Positions 28,906 to 36,182 of a stretch of DNA of 64,000 bases are shown one piece after another. The translations under genes were made by a program, and so were the position numbers. The notes beneath the pieces are model-generated. The model did no database searches and was not told where the DNA came from. It saw only the letters and a program-made list of their open reading frames with translations. Origin of the DNA: Bordetella sp. FB-8. Lineage in GTDB: Bacteria; Pseudomonadota; Gammaproteobacteria; Burkholderiales; Burkholderiaceae_B. Each line of letters opens with the position of its first letter. Position 1 is the first letter of the stretch. Location of the stretch: positions 1,637,633 to 1,701,632 of the forward strand of contig NZ_KB907784.1 of assembly GCF_000382185.1 (NCBI RefSeq), in the 5' to 3' direction.

Positions 28906-28943
28906 TCGCCGGCCGTTGCCGCGCCGGCCGCTGCCGCGCCGGC
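28906..28943 (+). repeat. About 2.5 copies of a 15-bp GC-rich tandem unit after the GST gene
   Basis: Units are 28906-28920, 28921-28935 (GCGCCGGCCGCTGCC) and a partial 28936-28943. The units contain GGCC/GCCGGC palindromes and could fold. Confidence 0.75.
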
Positions 28944-28996
28944 TTTATTCGATTTTTTATCAGTATCTCGTTCGTTTCTCGGGCTGGGAGGGAATC

Positions 28997-29140
28997 ATGT
29001 TTGCGCAATTTTTCTATCGACTGACCCACTTATTTGGATTTCACAGCCTGTCCCGGGAAGAGGCCTATCTGGCTTGCGCAGTCGATCTGGGCCAGCTGGA
29101 ATGTCGCGTGCTCGCTCTGGACCACGGTATGGAAATGTGA
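28997..29140 (+). CDS. Small protein resembling the DUF3563 family (47 residues)
   Basis: The ATG at 28997 has a GGGAGGGAA ribosome-binding site. The product begins M-F-A-Q-F-F-Y-R-L and ends with E-E-A-Y-L-A-C-A-V-D-L-G-Q-L-E-C-R-V-L-A-L-D. The pattern of aromatic N-terminus plus Y-L-A-x-A-V-D-x-x-x-L-E-x-R resembles the short DUF3563 proteins of Burkholderiales, whose function is unknown. Two basic or aromatic clusters and no signal peptide are seen. It converges on the ArsR-type gene 2 nt away. Confidence 0.65.
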   Translation: MFAQFFYRLTHLFGFHSLSREEAYLACAVDLGQLECRVLALDHGMEM

Positions 29141-29142
29141 GG

Positions 29143-29865
29143 CTACAGACGCAATCCGAAGACGCGGGTGAAAGCCTGTTGTCCGGCGGGCGTGACGCTG
29201 ACACTGCGTGTGCCTTCGGGCCGCCTTATCCACCCTTGTTTCAGGTAGTGCTGGAACAGGGTGGCTCCGAGCGTGCCCGCGATATGGTGGCGGCGTTCGC
29301 TCCAATCCAGGCAGGGCCGACAGAAGACGCGGGTCGATTTGCGCTGCGCGGCATGCTGCGCACTGGCGCGGGGTTCGATGCCCAGGTCTTGCAGGAAACG
29401 GGTTCCCTGCGCCGTCAGGGCGCCAGCCTCCGATGTCAGTTCGATATGGCCCGCCTGGACCAGGCTGTCCGTGATGGCCACCGCGATCTCGCCAGCCAGG
29501 TGGTCGTAGCAGGTGCGTGCGTAGCGCAGCGCCTTGTCGCGCGGACCGGTCACGACATCCGGACCGCGCGGCCGCGCGCCGGCTTCGCGCTCGACCGAGA
29601 CCGACATGATGTGCTCCAACAGATGCGCCACGGACGGCGAGGCGAGCCGGTGGTAGCGGTGGCGGCCTTGCTTTTCCATGGACAGCAGGCCGGCTTGCGT
29701 CAGCCTGGCAAGATGCCCGCTGGCCGTCTGGGGCGAGATTCCCGCCAACAGCGCCAGTTCCGCGGCGGTCAGGGCGCGGCCATCCATCAGCGCGGCGAGC
29801 ATGCTCGCGCGCGCCAGATCTCCGATGAGCGCGGCCGTTTCAGCCAATGATGCCGTGCTGAGCAT
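29143..29865 (-). CDS. ArsR-type winged-helix transcriptional regulator
   Basis: The 240-residue form from the ATG at 29865 has a GGAGAC site. Residues 10-85 are a winged helix (A-L-T-A-A-E-L-A-L-L-A-G-I-S-P-Q-T-A-S-G-H-L-A-R-L, then Y-H-R-L-A). The C-terminal half has C-x-x-x-x-A-G-E-I and C-R-P-C-L-D-W-S-E-R-R-H-H, a pattern shared by a subgroup of long ArsR-like regulators; the Cys/His residues might bind a ligand or metal. It is divergent from the MFS gene (133 bp) and probably controls that transporter. Confidence 0.87.
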   Translation of the reverse strand: MLSTASLAETAALIGDLARASMLAALMDGRALTAAELALLAGISPQTASGHLARLTQAGLLSMEKQGRHRYHRLASPSVAHLLEHIMSVSVEREAGARPRGPDVVTGPRDKALRYARTCYDHLAGEIAVAITDSLVQAGHIELTSEAGALTAQGTRFLQDLGIEPRASAQHAAQRKSTRVFCRPCLDWSERRHHIAGTLGATLFQHYLKQGWIRRPEGTRSVSVTPAGQQAFTRVFGLRL

Positions 29866-29998
29866 GGCGGGTCTCCTACGCAGTCCGATTAGATTAGCAA
29901 TTATTTCGATGAACATACTACGGGCTGCATCGTAGCGTCGGGGTGCCACAAGGCGGCAAAGTGAGGGCCCGGGAATTTTCTTGGAATCCTGCTGCGCC

Positions 29999-31273
29999 AT
30001 GCCTTGTGCCTTTGTATTGCCTGAACCTGAATCTCGCTTTTTCGGCCGCAGGGTAGTGCGGTCCGCCTTTTTGCTTGCGGTCTTCGGCTGGGGCGTCGGT
30101 TTCTACGGGCCGCCTATTTATCTGACCCAAGTCATCACCCGGACAGGCTGGTCTTTGCGCCTGGTCTCGGTCGCGGTAACCGTGCACTTCCTGTTTGGCG
30201 CCCTCGTCGTGGCGAATCTGCCGCGCGCACACGCCAGACTGGGCCTGCCCGTCACGACGACGCTGGGCGCAGGGCTTGCGGCAGTCGGCGTCACGGGGTG
30301 GGCCGTCGCGGCGCAGCCCTGGCAGCTCTTCGTGGCCGCGCTGGCCAGCGGCGCCGGGTGGGTGGCAATGGGCGCGTTCGCGGTCAATGCCATCGTGTCG
30401 CGCTGGTACGTTGCGGGTCGGCCAAGCGCCTTGGGCAAGGCCTACAACGGCGCAAGCATCGGCGGGGCCGTTTTTGCGCCGCTATGGGTGGCCTTGATTC
30501 AATGGATGGGCTTTGTCGGCGCGGCGCAGGCGGTGGGGCTGGTCATGTTCGCCGTCGTTGCGTGCCTGAGCTTTGCGGTATTTGCGAAAACGCCGCAAAG
30601 CCTGGGGCAATTACCCGATGGCGTCGCCGCCTTGCCCTCGTTGGCCGCCGCGCAGCAAGAACACGGCGGTTCATCCGTGTTGCCGCGCGAGGCGCTGTGG
30701 CGCGACCGCACCTTTCTTACGCTGGCCGCAGGCATGGCGATCGGGCTGTTCGCGCAGGTCGGCTTGCTGGCGTATCTGTTCGATCTGCTGGCGCCCGCCA
30801 TGGGCGCGCAGACGGCGGGATTCCTGATGGGCGGCGGTACGGCCTGCGGTATTGCGGGCCGGATGATTGCGGCCCGGGCCTTGACGTACATGGCAGACCG
30901 CCGCATCGTCGCCGCGGCGAGCTATGGCATGCAGGCGGTGGGCTCGCTCGTGTTGCTTGCCTCGCAGCGCGGCCAGCCCTGGCTCATCGTGCCCGGCATC
31001 GTCCTGTTCGGCGCTGGGATAGGCAATGCCACATCCTTGCCGCCGCTGATTGCGCAGACCGATTTCGCGGCACGGGAGGTGCCCCGGGTCGTTGCGTCGA
31101 TCGTCGCTGTCGGACAGGGCGCCTATGCTTTCGCGCCAGCGGCATTCGGCCTAATGTTGGCCGCCGGCGCCGGCGTGAGCACGGCGCGGCCGCAGGCCGA
31201 TTGGCTGTTCATCGCCGCCGGCGCCATCCAGTTCGCCGCTGCGGCGATTTTCCTGGTGGGCCGCAGAAAATAA
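29999..31273 (+). CDS. MFS transporter
   Basis: This 424-residue inner-membrane protein has about 12 hydrophobic segments and no signal peptide. The first helix is A-F-L-L-A-V-F-G-W-G-V-G-F-Y-G-P-P-I-Y-L, a pattern common in the CynX/NimT or OFA-like branches of the major facilitator superfamily. The ATG at 29999 is used; a TTG six codons upstream is possible. The substrate is unknown. It is paired with a divergent ArsR-type regulator, which suggests inducible efflux or uptake. Confidence 0.88.
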   Translation: MPCAFVLPEPESRFFGRRVVRSAFLLAVFGWGVGFYGPPIYLTQVITRTGWSLRLVSVAVTVHFLFGALVVANLPRAHARLGLPVTTTLGAGLAAVGVTGWAVAAQPWQLFVAALASGAGWVAMGAFAVNAIVSRWYVAGRPSALGKAYNGASIGGAVFAPLWVALIQWMGFVGAAQAVGLVMFAVVACLSFAVFAKTPQSLGQLPDGVAALPSLAAAQQEHGGSSVLPREALWRDRTFLTLAAGMAIGLFAQVGLLAYLFDLLAPAMGAQTAGFLMGGGTACGIAGRMIAARALTYMADRRIVAAASYGMQAVGSLVLLASQRGQPWLIVPGIVLFGAGIGNATSLPPLIAQTDFAAREVPRVVASIVAVGQGAYAFAPAAFGLMLAAGAGVSTARPQADWLFIAAGAIQFAAAAIFLVGRRK

Positions 31274-31276
31274 GGC

Positions 31277-32407
31277 TCAGGCCAGTTCTTTGAGCAGCAG
31301 ATGCCAGAACTTCACGCGCTGCTCCAGTGTGGATACCAGGATGTATTCGTTGAGCGTGTGTGCGCCGTCGCCATCGGCACCCAGGCCGTCCAGCGTGGGC
31401 ACGCCCATGGCCGAGGTGAAGTTGGCGTCGCTGCCGCCACCGGTCATGGGGGCGTCGTTCAGCTCGAAACCGGCCACCCTGGCAAAGCCTTGGGCCTTCT
31501 CCAGCAGCGTGGTGCTGGCGGCCGTCTTGACCATGGGCGGACGATTGAGTTCGACGTCGATGTCCAGTTCGATGTCGGGGCCTACGGCGCAAAGTTCGCG
31601 CATGCGGCGCAGCACGTAATCGGCCGCGGCCATGTCGGGCACGCGGAAATCGGCCACGCAGCGGCAGCGCTCGGGCACGGTGTTGGTGGCGGTGCCCCCG
31701 GCGATCGTGCCCACGCTCACGGTGATGCCCCGGTCGTAGTCGGTGATCGCCTCCAGCGCCAGCACTTGGTGGGCCATTTCCTTGATAGCGCTGCGGCCCT
31801 TCTGGTGGGCCACACCAGCGTGCGCGGGCATGCCCTTGACGCCCAGGCGCAGCATGCCCGTGCCTTTGCGCGCGGTGACGCACATGCCGGTCTCGGCGCG
31901 TGCCGGCTCGCAGACGAGGCAGTACTTGGCGTTGGCGGCGAACTTCTCGATCTGCGGGCGCGAGGCATGGCTGCCGGTTTCTTCGTCGGGCACCATCAGG
32001 AAGTCGATGGGCAGGGCGGTGGCGCCGGGCTCGCCCAGACCAGCCATGGCCGACAGGGCGATATAGGTGCCGGCTTTCATGTCGTAGCCGCCAGGACCGT
32101 AGAGGCGGTCGCCTTCGATGCGGATGGGGTTGTCGTCAAGCGTGCCGATGGGATGCACGGTATCCATGTGCGCCAGGATCAGCAGCCCCGCGCGGGTGTC
32201 CCCCGCGGCGCGGTTGGTGGCATACAGCGCCGGGCCGACATGATCGCCCAGCGGGATCATGGTGGCCGTCAGGCCCTGCTGTCGGGCGTAGTCGGCGGTG
32301 AACTCGGCCATTGCAGTCACGCCGGCCGGCGCGCTGGTGGGAGATTCGCATTGCATCCAGGCGCGGATGCCTGCGACCAACTGTTCGGTATCGGGTAGCG
32401 TGCTCAT
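31277..32407 (-). CDS. M20 family metallopeptidase (carboxypeptidase G2-like)
   Basis: The 376-residue enzyme has the two-zinc peptidase motifs L-A-H-M-D-T-V-H-P (first His/Asp), G-P-G-G-Y-D-M-K-A-G (bridging Asp) and P-D-E-E-T-G-S (catalytic Glu pair), plus the dimerisation insert with G-M-P-A-H-A-G. The C-terminal H-T-L-N-E-Y supplies the last ligand. It likely removes C-terminal residues from small peptides or N-acyl amino acids. The ATG at 32407 gives a family-like start. It is the last gene of a minus-strand peptide-use cluster. Confidence 0.92.
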   Translation of the reverse strand: MSTLPDTEQLVAGIRAWMQCESPTSAPAGVTAMAEFTADYARQQGLTATMIPLGDHVGPALYATNRAAGDTRAGLLILAHMDTVHPIGTLDDNPIRIEGDRLYGPGGYDMKAGTYIALSAMAGLGEPGATALPIDFLMVPDEETGSHASRPQIEKFAANAKYCLVCEPARAETGMCVTARKGTGMLRLGVKGMPAHAGVAHQKGRSAIKEMAHQVLALEAITDYDRGITVSVGTIAGGTATNTVPERCRCVADFRVPDMAAADYVLRRMRELCAVGPDIELDIDVELNRPPMVKTAASTTLLEKAQGFARVAGFELNDAPMTGGGSDANFTSAMGVPTLDGLGADGDGAHTLNEYILVSTLEQRVKFWHLLLKELA

Positions 32408-32471
32408 GGCGGTGTCGGAAGGAGTGAGGAGTTGATTGGCGATGAAGTGTCGGGGAGGTAGCGGGGCGGAC

Positions 32472-33377
32472 TCAGGCAACAGGCCCGCCGGTGATGCGTG
32501 CGATCTCGTCGGCATCGGGCATTTTGCCGTCGAACCACAGGCTGGCGCAGACGGCCGACATGGCGCGGCCGTCGTGGCCGACGCCCGGCACACTGTGCAG
32601 GGTCCAGTTGCAGGCCAGGCCGAGCCGTCGGGCTTCGGTCCTGCCTGCTTCGAGATAGTTGTGCGCGCGTGCATGGCGATGCGGACCCTGGGCCAGGGCG
32701 GGCGGATCGCAGGGCAGGTGCTCTCCCTGGGTTTCGGTGTCCCGGTCTGCGGCCAGAATCGTCATGGGATAGGACAGCAGGCGTTCCAGGTGATCTTCGG
32801 TCAGGCCGACGCCGCCCAGGCCTTCGGGGAATTTGCGCTCCAGGGTGGGCAGCGTGTACCAGCCGGGGTTGCCGAGGGTCACCTCTTTCCAGGGCGTGTG
32901 CGATTGACTGCTCATCAGCCTGTGCACGAACTGGCCCCCGGCCGAGTGGCCGAACAGATAGGTGTTGCTGCCGTCCGCGAGTTCGGCCGCGATCAAGTCG
33001 GCCACCACGCGCGCGGGCAAGGCGTAGGCCCAGCCCTCGACATGGCGCGGATTTCCCATGGCGGTATAGGCCAGGCCGTTGTTATAGCTTTCCACGCCGG
33101 GCCAGATTTGGTTGGAGAAAGTCGGCGCCACGATCAGCAGCTTGTGCTTGTCCGCGGCGGGAACCCAGAAATCGCGGTAGTCGTCGCCGTTGCGCATCAC
33201 GCCGTGCTGCACGATCACCACCGGGCAGTCGGGCGTGTGGCCGTACGGGCGGTAGGTATGCAGCGTGATGGGGCGGTCGGCATTGCGGTCTTCGTCGATG
33301 TAGACGATGGCGTTGCGGCCGGCGTGACCCAGCTCCAGGGCGAGGCGTTCAGAGTTGCTCAGATCAGCGGGTTTCAT
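32472..33377 (-). CDS. Alpha/beta hydrolase
   Basis: The 301-residue protein starts at ATG 33377; the longer open frame upstream is other decayed sequence. It has an oxyanion segment V-I-V-Q-H-G-V-M-R-N-G and the nucleophile elbow F-G-H-S-A-G-G-Q near residue 150. The catalytic His is in V-P-G-V-G-H-D. The substrate is unknown, but its position between an M20 peptidase and an AstE-like gene suggests an ester or amide of peptide origin. Confidence 0.88.
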   Translation of the reverse strand: MKPADLSNSERLALELGHAGRNAIVYIDEDRNADRPITLHTYRPYGHTPDCPVVIVQHGVMRNGDDYRDFWVPAADKHKLLIVAPTFSNQIWPGVESYNNGLAYTAMGNPRHVEGWAYALPARVVADLIAAELADGSNTYLFGHSAGGQFVHRLMSSQSHTPWKEVTLGNPGWYTLPTLERKFPEGLGGVGLTEDHLERLLSYPMTILAADRDTETQGEHLPCDPPALAQGPHRHARAHNYLEAGRTEARRLGLACNWTLHSVPGVGHDGRAMSAVCASLWFDGKMPDADEIARITGGPVA

Positions 33378-33397
33378 GTCGTGGCAGGCAGATTCGG

Positions 33398-33511
33398 TCA
33401 GGCGGTTTCGTTCAGGTGGCAGGCCGACCAGTGGCCGATGCGAAGCTTGCGATAGCGCTTTGGATCGGCCGGGATCCAGGGGATAGGGCCGCCTTGGGGT
33501 TTTTGCAAGGC
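33398..33511 (-). pseudogene. C-terminal remnant of a peptide ABC transporter ATPase gene (DppF/OppF type)
   Basis: On the minus strand the gap between the AstE-like and hydrolase genes reads G-G-P-I-P-W-I-P-A-D-P-K-R-Y and then G-H-W-S-A-C-H-L-N-E-T-A before a stop at 33398. That tail is typical of the C-terminus of di/oligopeptide ABC transporter ATPases. Only about 35 codons remain; the nucleotide-binding domain is gone. This implies that a transporter block was deleted between the two flanking genes. Based on motif recognition, no search was possible. Confidence 0.6.
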
Positions 33512-34465
33512 TCAGGCCAGGGTTTGGGCCAGGCGCACCACCGTGACGCCCGGGCGCAAATTGGCCAGCGACGAAGGCATGATGAGCACGCAGTCGTCGT
33601 AGGGCGCGGTCACCGGCTCGCCGTCGCTCCAGCCTATGACCGCGCCGGCGGGCAGGGATTCCAGGCCTTTCCATGCCTGGGCGAAACGAAAATCGGTGCT
33701 GCGTGCGGCGACGGCCTGGGTGACGCGCAGGACTCGCTGGCGTGGGATGTCGGGCAGGAACCAGGCTGCGGGCAAATCGGCGCGATCGACCGCGCCGCAG
33801 GCCGCGAGAAAGCGCGCCGTCTGGTCGATGGCCACCGCGCGCGATTGGACCGCGCCATGCAGGCCGCATTCGATCAGCAGCGAGCGCGTGCCGTTGTCGC
33901 CGGACTCGCCGAAGCGGCCGTAGTCGCGCATGCGTACGCCGGCAGCGTGGCCGGCGTCGGCGATGATGTAGGCCGGCCGGCCCAGCGACAAGGCTAGGTC
34001 GATGTTGCGCCGTTCGATCCCGGTGAGCTGCAGGGGCTCGGCCGATGCGCTCATCGAGTGCAGATCGAGCAGCCAATCGGCCTGCTGGACCCAGGGCAGC
34101 AGCGCATTGGCGCGGCGGCGCTCCTGTGTGTCGTTCTTGGCCAGTTTGTCCGCGCTCCAGATGCGGTTCATGTCCTCGTCCACAAAGCGCGAGGATGGAT
34201 TGCTTTGCGGATTGAAGCGATCGAAGGCGGCCAGATTACAGAAGACCAGGGTGAGCTTGCCGCGCCGTGGGCGAACTCCCTCGGCCAGCAGCGCCTTCAG
34301 GGCCCAGGCGCCGCAGATTTCGTCGCCGTGCACGAGCGCGCAGACCATCACGTGGCGGCCGGCCGCACCGGAGTCGAAATGCCAGACACCTTCGGTACCA
34401 GTGTTGCCGACGCGTTCGGCGGTGATATCCGGCTTGGGTAAATCGAATGCGTGCATCGTGCTCAT
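33512..34465 (-). CDS. Succinylglutamate desuccinylase/aspartoacylase family protein
   Basis: The 317-residue zinc carboxypeptidase-like protein has V-H-G-D-E-I-C-G (zinc His and Glu), D-E-D-M-N-R (substrate Arg/Asn region) and L-L-D-L-H-S-M (zinc His). These are the M14/AstE family motifs. A C-terminal barrel-sandwich part (A-G-A-V-I-G-W-S-D-G) follows. The substrate is unresolved; in other genomes such genes accompany peptide ABC transporters and M20 peptidases, which fits the remnant beside it. Confidence 0.87.
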   Translation of the reverse strand: MSTMHAFDLPKPDITAERVGNTGTEGVWHFDSGAAGRHVMVCALVHGDEICGAWALKALLAEGVRPRRGKLTLVFCNLAAFDRFNPQSNPSSRFVDEDMNRIWSADKLAKNDTQERRRANALLPWVQQADWLLDLHSMSASAEPLQLTGIERRNIDLALSLGRPAYIIADAGHAAGVRMRDYGRFGESGDNGTRSLLIECGLHGAVQSRAVAIDQTARFLAACGAVDRADLPAAWFLPDIPRQRVLRVTQAVAARSTDFRFAQAWKGLESLPAGAVIGWSDGEPVTAPYDDCVLIMPSSLANLRPGVTVVRLAQTLA

Positions 34466-34560
34466 GACCTTACATCTTTACGGGTTTGACCGACATGGCC
34501 AACATGCACCGGTTGGGGCAACCTTCATCGGCCAAGCCCAGCGCGGCAAAGAAAACCGCC

Positions 34561-34583
34561 GTGATGCACGGCTGTGATGCACG
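34561..34583 (-). repeat. 10-bp direct repeat upstream of the AstE-like gene
   Basis: GTGATGCACG occurs at 34561-34570 and 34574-34583. It lies about 100 bp upstream of the AstE-like start and could be an operator. The rest of the 281-bp gap to 34746 holds two hairpins and no gene. Confidence 0.5.
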
Positions 34584-34650
34584 ACATCATGGATGCGACT
34601 CCGGATTGATGAGCAGGCGATTATCTCCCCGATGCGCGGGACTGAAAAGC

Positions 34651-34723
34651 ACCACGGCCTGGCCGGCGGATCAATCCGTCGGTCAGGCCGTGGTCAAGAA
34701 TCAGGCCGCGCGGGTACGCGCGG
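34651..34723. terminator. Two stem-loops between the AstE-like and small-protein genes
   Basis: An 11-bp stem (ACCACGGCCTG at 34651-34661, CAGGCCGTGGT at 34684-34694) encloses a smaller CGGAT/ATCCG hairpin. A second 7-bp stem is CCGCGCG (34706-34712) with CGCGCGG (34717-34723). Both are downstream of the minus-strand 74-residue gene. No U-tract is seen, so the terminator role is tentative. Confidence 0.45.
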
Positions 34724-34746
34724 TCCTTAATGTGTGTACGAGTTGC

Positions 34747-34971
34747 TTACCGCTGGGGGCTGGCGAACCGCGTGTTGCGGCTGTAGGCGCGCTCCATGGC
34801 GTCGTTCAGGTTGCCGACGAAGGCCAGCACCTTGTCGCAGGCGCGCAGCAGAGTCAGGGCGGACGACTTCAGCAGCAGGAGCAGCGAGGAGGGTTCGGGG
34901 GCGTTCATGGCCTCGAGCATCAGCTCGCGTTCCAGTTGGTCGGTCAGGCGGAATTCGGTGTTGGTGTTCAT
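34747..34971 (-). CDS. Hypothetical small protein (74 residues)
   Basis: I do not recognise it. The start has a CTGGAGCTGC ribosome-binding site 5 nt from the ATG, and a strong promoter lies upstream. The product begins acidic and polar (N-T-N-T-E-F-R-L-T-D-Q-L-E-R-E-L-M-L-E), then has a leucine-rich amphipathic or weakly hydrophobic helix (L-L-L-L-L-K-S-S-A-L-T-L-L) and a basic tail ending R-N-T-R-F-A-S-P-Q-R. It has no clear membrane span or signal peptide. Promoter strength and start signals make it likely real. Confidence 0.6.
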   Translation of the reverse strand: MNTNTEFRLTDQLERELMLEAMNAPEPSSLLLLLKSSALTLLRACDKVLAFVGNLNDAMERAYSRNTRFASPQR

Positions 34972-35015
34972 CGCAGCTCCAGGTAGGCGGAAGTGCCTTG
35001 GTATGCAATGAAGTC

Positions 35016-35044
35016 AGTATAGGGATAACCCTAAATCGTTGCAA
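35016..35044 (-). promoter_or_regulatory. Strong sigma-70 promoter of the 74-residue gene
   Basis: On the minus strand a -35 TTGCAA (35039-35044) and -10 TATACT (35016-35021) are separated by the ideal 17 bp. The transcript would start about 35 bp before the small gene. The spacer overlaps an inverted GGG/CCC motif (next entry). Confidence 0.7.
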
Positions 35045-35066
35045 TGAAATTTCTAGGGTAAACCCC
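35021..35066. promoter_or_regulatory. Pair of AGGG-N4-CCCY operator-like motifs
   Basis: AGGGATAACCCT (35021-35032) sits in the promoter spacer and AGGGTAAACCCC (35055-35066) lies just upstream of the -35 box. They match at 9 of 12 positions or better and start 34 bp apart. Such placement fits a dimeric repressor or a MerR-like activator, but the regulator is unknown. Confidence 0.45.
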
Positions 35067-35130
35067 AGGTATTTTGTAAAAATTTCTGCATCATGAGATA
35101 AGTTTTCATAATATGAAATTTTTATCCTCC

Positions 35131-35985
35131 CTAGATTTGGTTTCGCAGCGCACGGGCGGCATCCGCGAGTTCTCCCGCCGTCAACCCGATGGGGCCGGTG
35201 CCTGCGGCCGCCAGGGCGTCGGCCGCCGCGCCGTGCAGCCATACTGCGCCGGGCACGGCCTGTTCCAGCGGCACACCCTGGGCGATCAAGCTGCCCAGCA
35301 TGCCGGCCAGCACATCGCCCGTGCCGGCGCTGGCCAGGCCGGGATTGCCGGTGGAGTTGATCCAGCAGGCGTTCGCCGCCGGGGGGCAGACCAGGGTACC
35401 CGCACCTTTGAGGACGATCCAAGCTCGGTACTTGAGGGCCAGGGCCAGGGCTGCGGCGGGACGGTCGGCCTGTACGCGCGCAGCCGGGCAGCCCAGCAGC
35501 CTGCCGGCTTCGGCCGGATGCGGCGTGAGCACAACGGGTGCCGGCCCCCAGTCGGGTTGCAGGGCCCCTTGCGCCAACAGGTTAAGACCGTCTGCATCCA
35601 GGACCAGCGGTGTTTGCGCACGGGTCCGGAACAGGGTGTCCAGCAGCAGGATTGCATTGTCCAGCGTGCCCAGTCCGCAACCGGCCACCCAGGTTGTCAG
35701 CCCCAGTGGGCGGGCGTCGGCAAGCAGGTCGCGGCCGGCGCGCAGCATCAGCTCGAGCTGCAACGGGTCGCAGGCCAGAGGGGGCGCTTCCTGGGCGAAA
35801 CCCACCAGCACCTTACCGGCCCCCAGACGCAACGCGGCCCGAGCGGCCAGCAGGGCCGCGCCCGTCATGCCAGGGCCTCCGCCCAGCACGCCCAGCGTGC
35901 CGAAGCTGCCTTTGTGCGTATCGGTCGCGCGCGGAGCGAAAAGCGCGGGCAACTGGTCGCGTTGGATCGGAGCGGGTGTGGTCAT
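35131..35985 (-). CDS. nnrD: ADP-dependent (S)-NAD(P)H-hydrate dehydratase
   Basis: This enzyme repairs hydrated NADH/NADPH. The 284-residue protein corresponds to the YjeF C-terminal (ribokinase-like) domain alone. Signatures are [17 protein letters not shown] and the [16 protein letters not shown] catalytic segment. The usual N-terminal epimerase domain is not fused here, so the epimerase must be elsewhere or absent. The gene ends at the AT-rich promoter region of the small gene. Confidence 0.9.
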   Translation of the reverse strand: MTTPAPIQRDQLPALFAPRATDTHKGSFGTLGVLGGGPGMTGAALLAARAALRLGAGKVLVGFAQEAPPLACDPLQLELMLRAGRDLLADARPLGLTTWVAGCGLGTLDNAILLLDTLFRTRAQTPLVLDADGLNLLAQGALQPDWGPAPVVLTPHPAEAGRLLGCPAARVQADRPAAALALALKYRAWIVLKGAGTLVCPPAANACWINSTGNPGLASAGTGDVLAGMLGSLIAQGVPLEQAVPGAVWLHGAAADALAAAGTGPIGLTAGELADAARALRNQI

Positions 35986-36015
35986 GGTCTGGAAGAATGC
36001 GAAAGAGAAAAAATG

Positions 36016-36068
36016 GGCCGGCGAGGTGCGGCCGGCGAGGTGCGGCCGGCTAGGTGCGGCCGGCGAGG
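36016..36068 (+). repeat. Tandem array A: 3.8 copies of a 14-bp unit
   Basis: Units GGCCGGCGAGGTGC at 36016-36029 and 36030-36043, a variant at 36044-36057, and a partial at 36058-36068. Each contains the palindrome GCCGGC. It lies 30 bp upstream of the nnrD start. Confidence 0.9.
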
Positions 36069-36085
36069 ACTCTCAGCCAGTCATT

Positions 36086-36127
36086 CCTAACCGGGCGTCC
36101 CTAACCGGGCGTCCCTAACCGGGCGTC
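36086..36127 (+). repeat. Tandem array B: three exact copies of a different 14-bp unit
   Basis: CCTAACCGGGCGTC is repeated at 36086-36099, 36100-36113 and 36114-36127 with no mismatch. It shares its period but not its sequence with array A, 17 bp away. It lies about 55 bp upstream of the CoA-transferase start. Confidence 0.95.
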
Positions 36128-36182
36128 CCCAACGAATTGGCTAAGATTACCGGCTTGTCGTGTCTTTTTAGGCTTGAAGCTT

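Noticed and set aside
35020..35037. Resemblance of TAGGGATAACCC to the start of the I-SceI homing-endonuclease site
   Set aside because: Only the first 10 bases match. It is better explained as one of two symmetric operator-like motifs.
36016..36127. CRISPR array
   Set aside because: The arrays are true tandem repeats without spacers and no cas genes are present.
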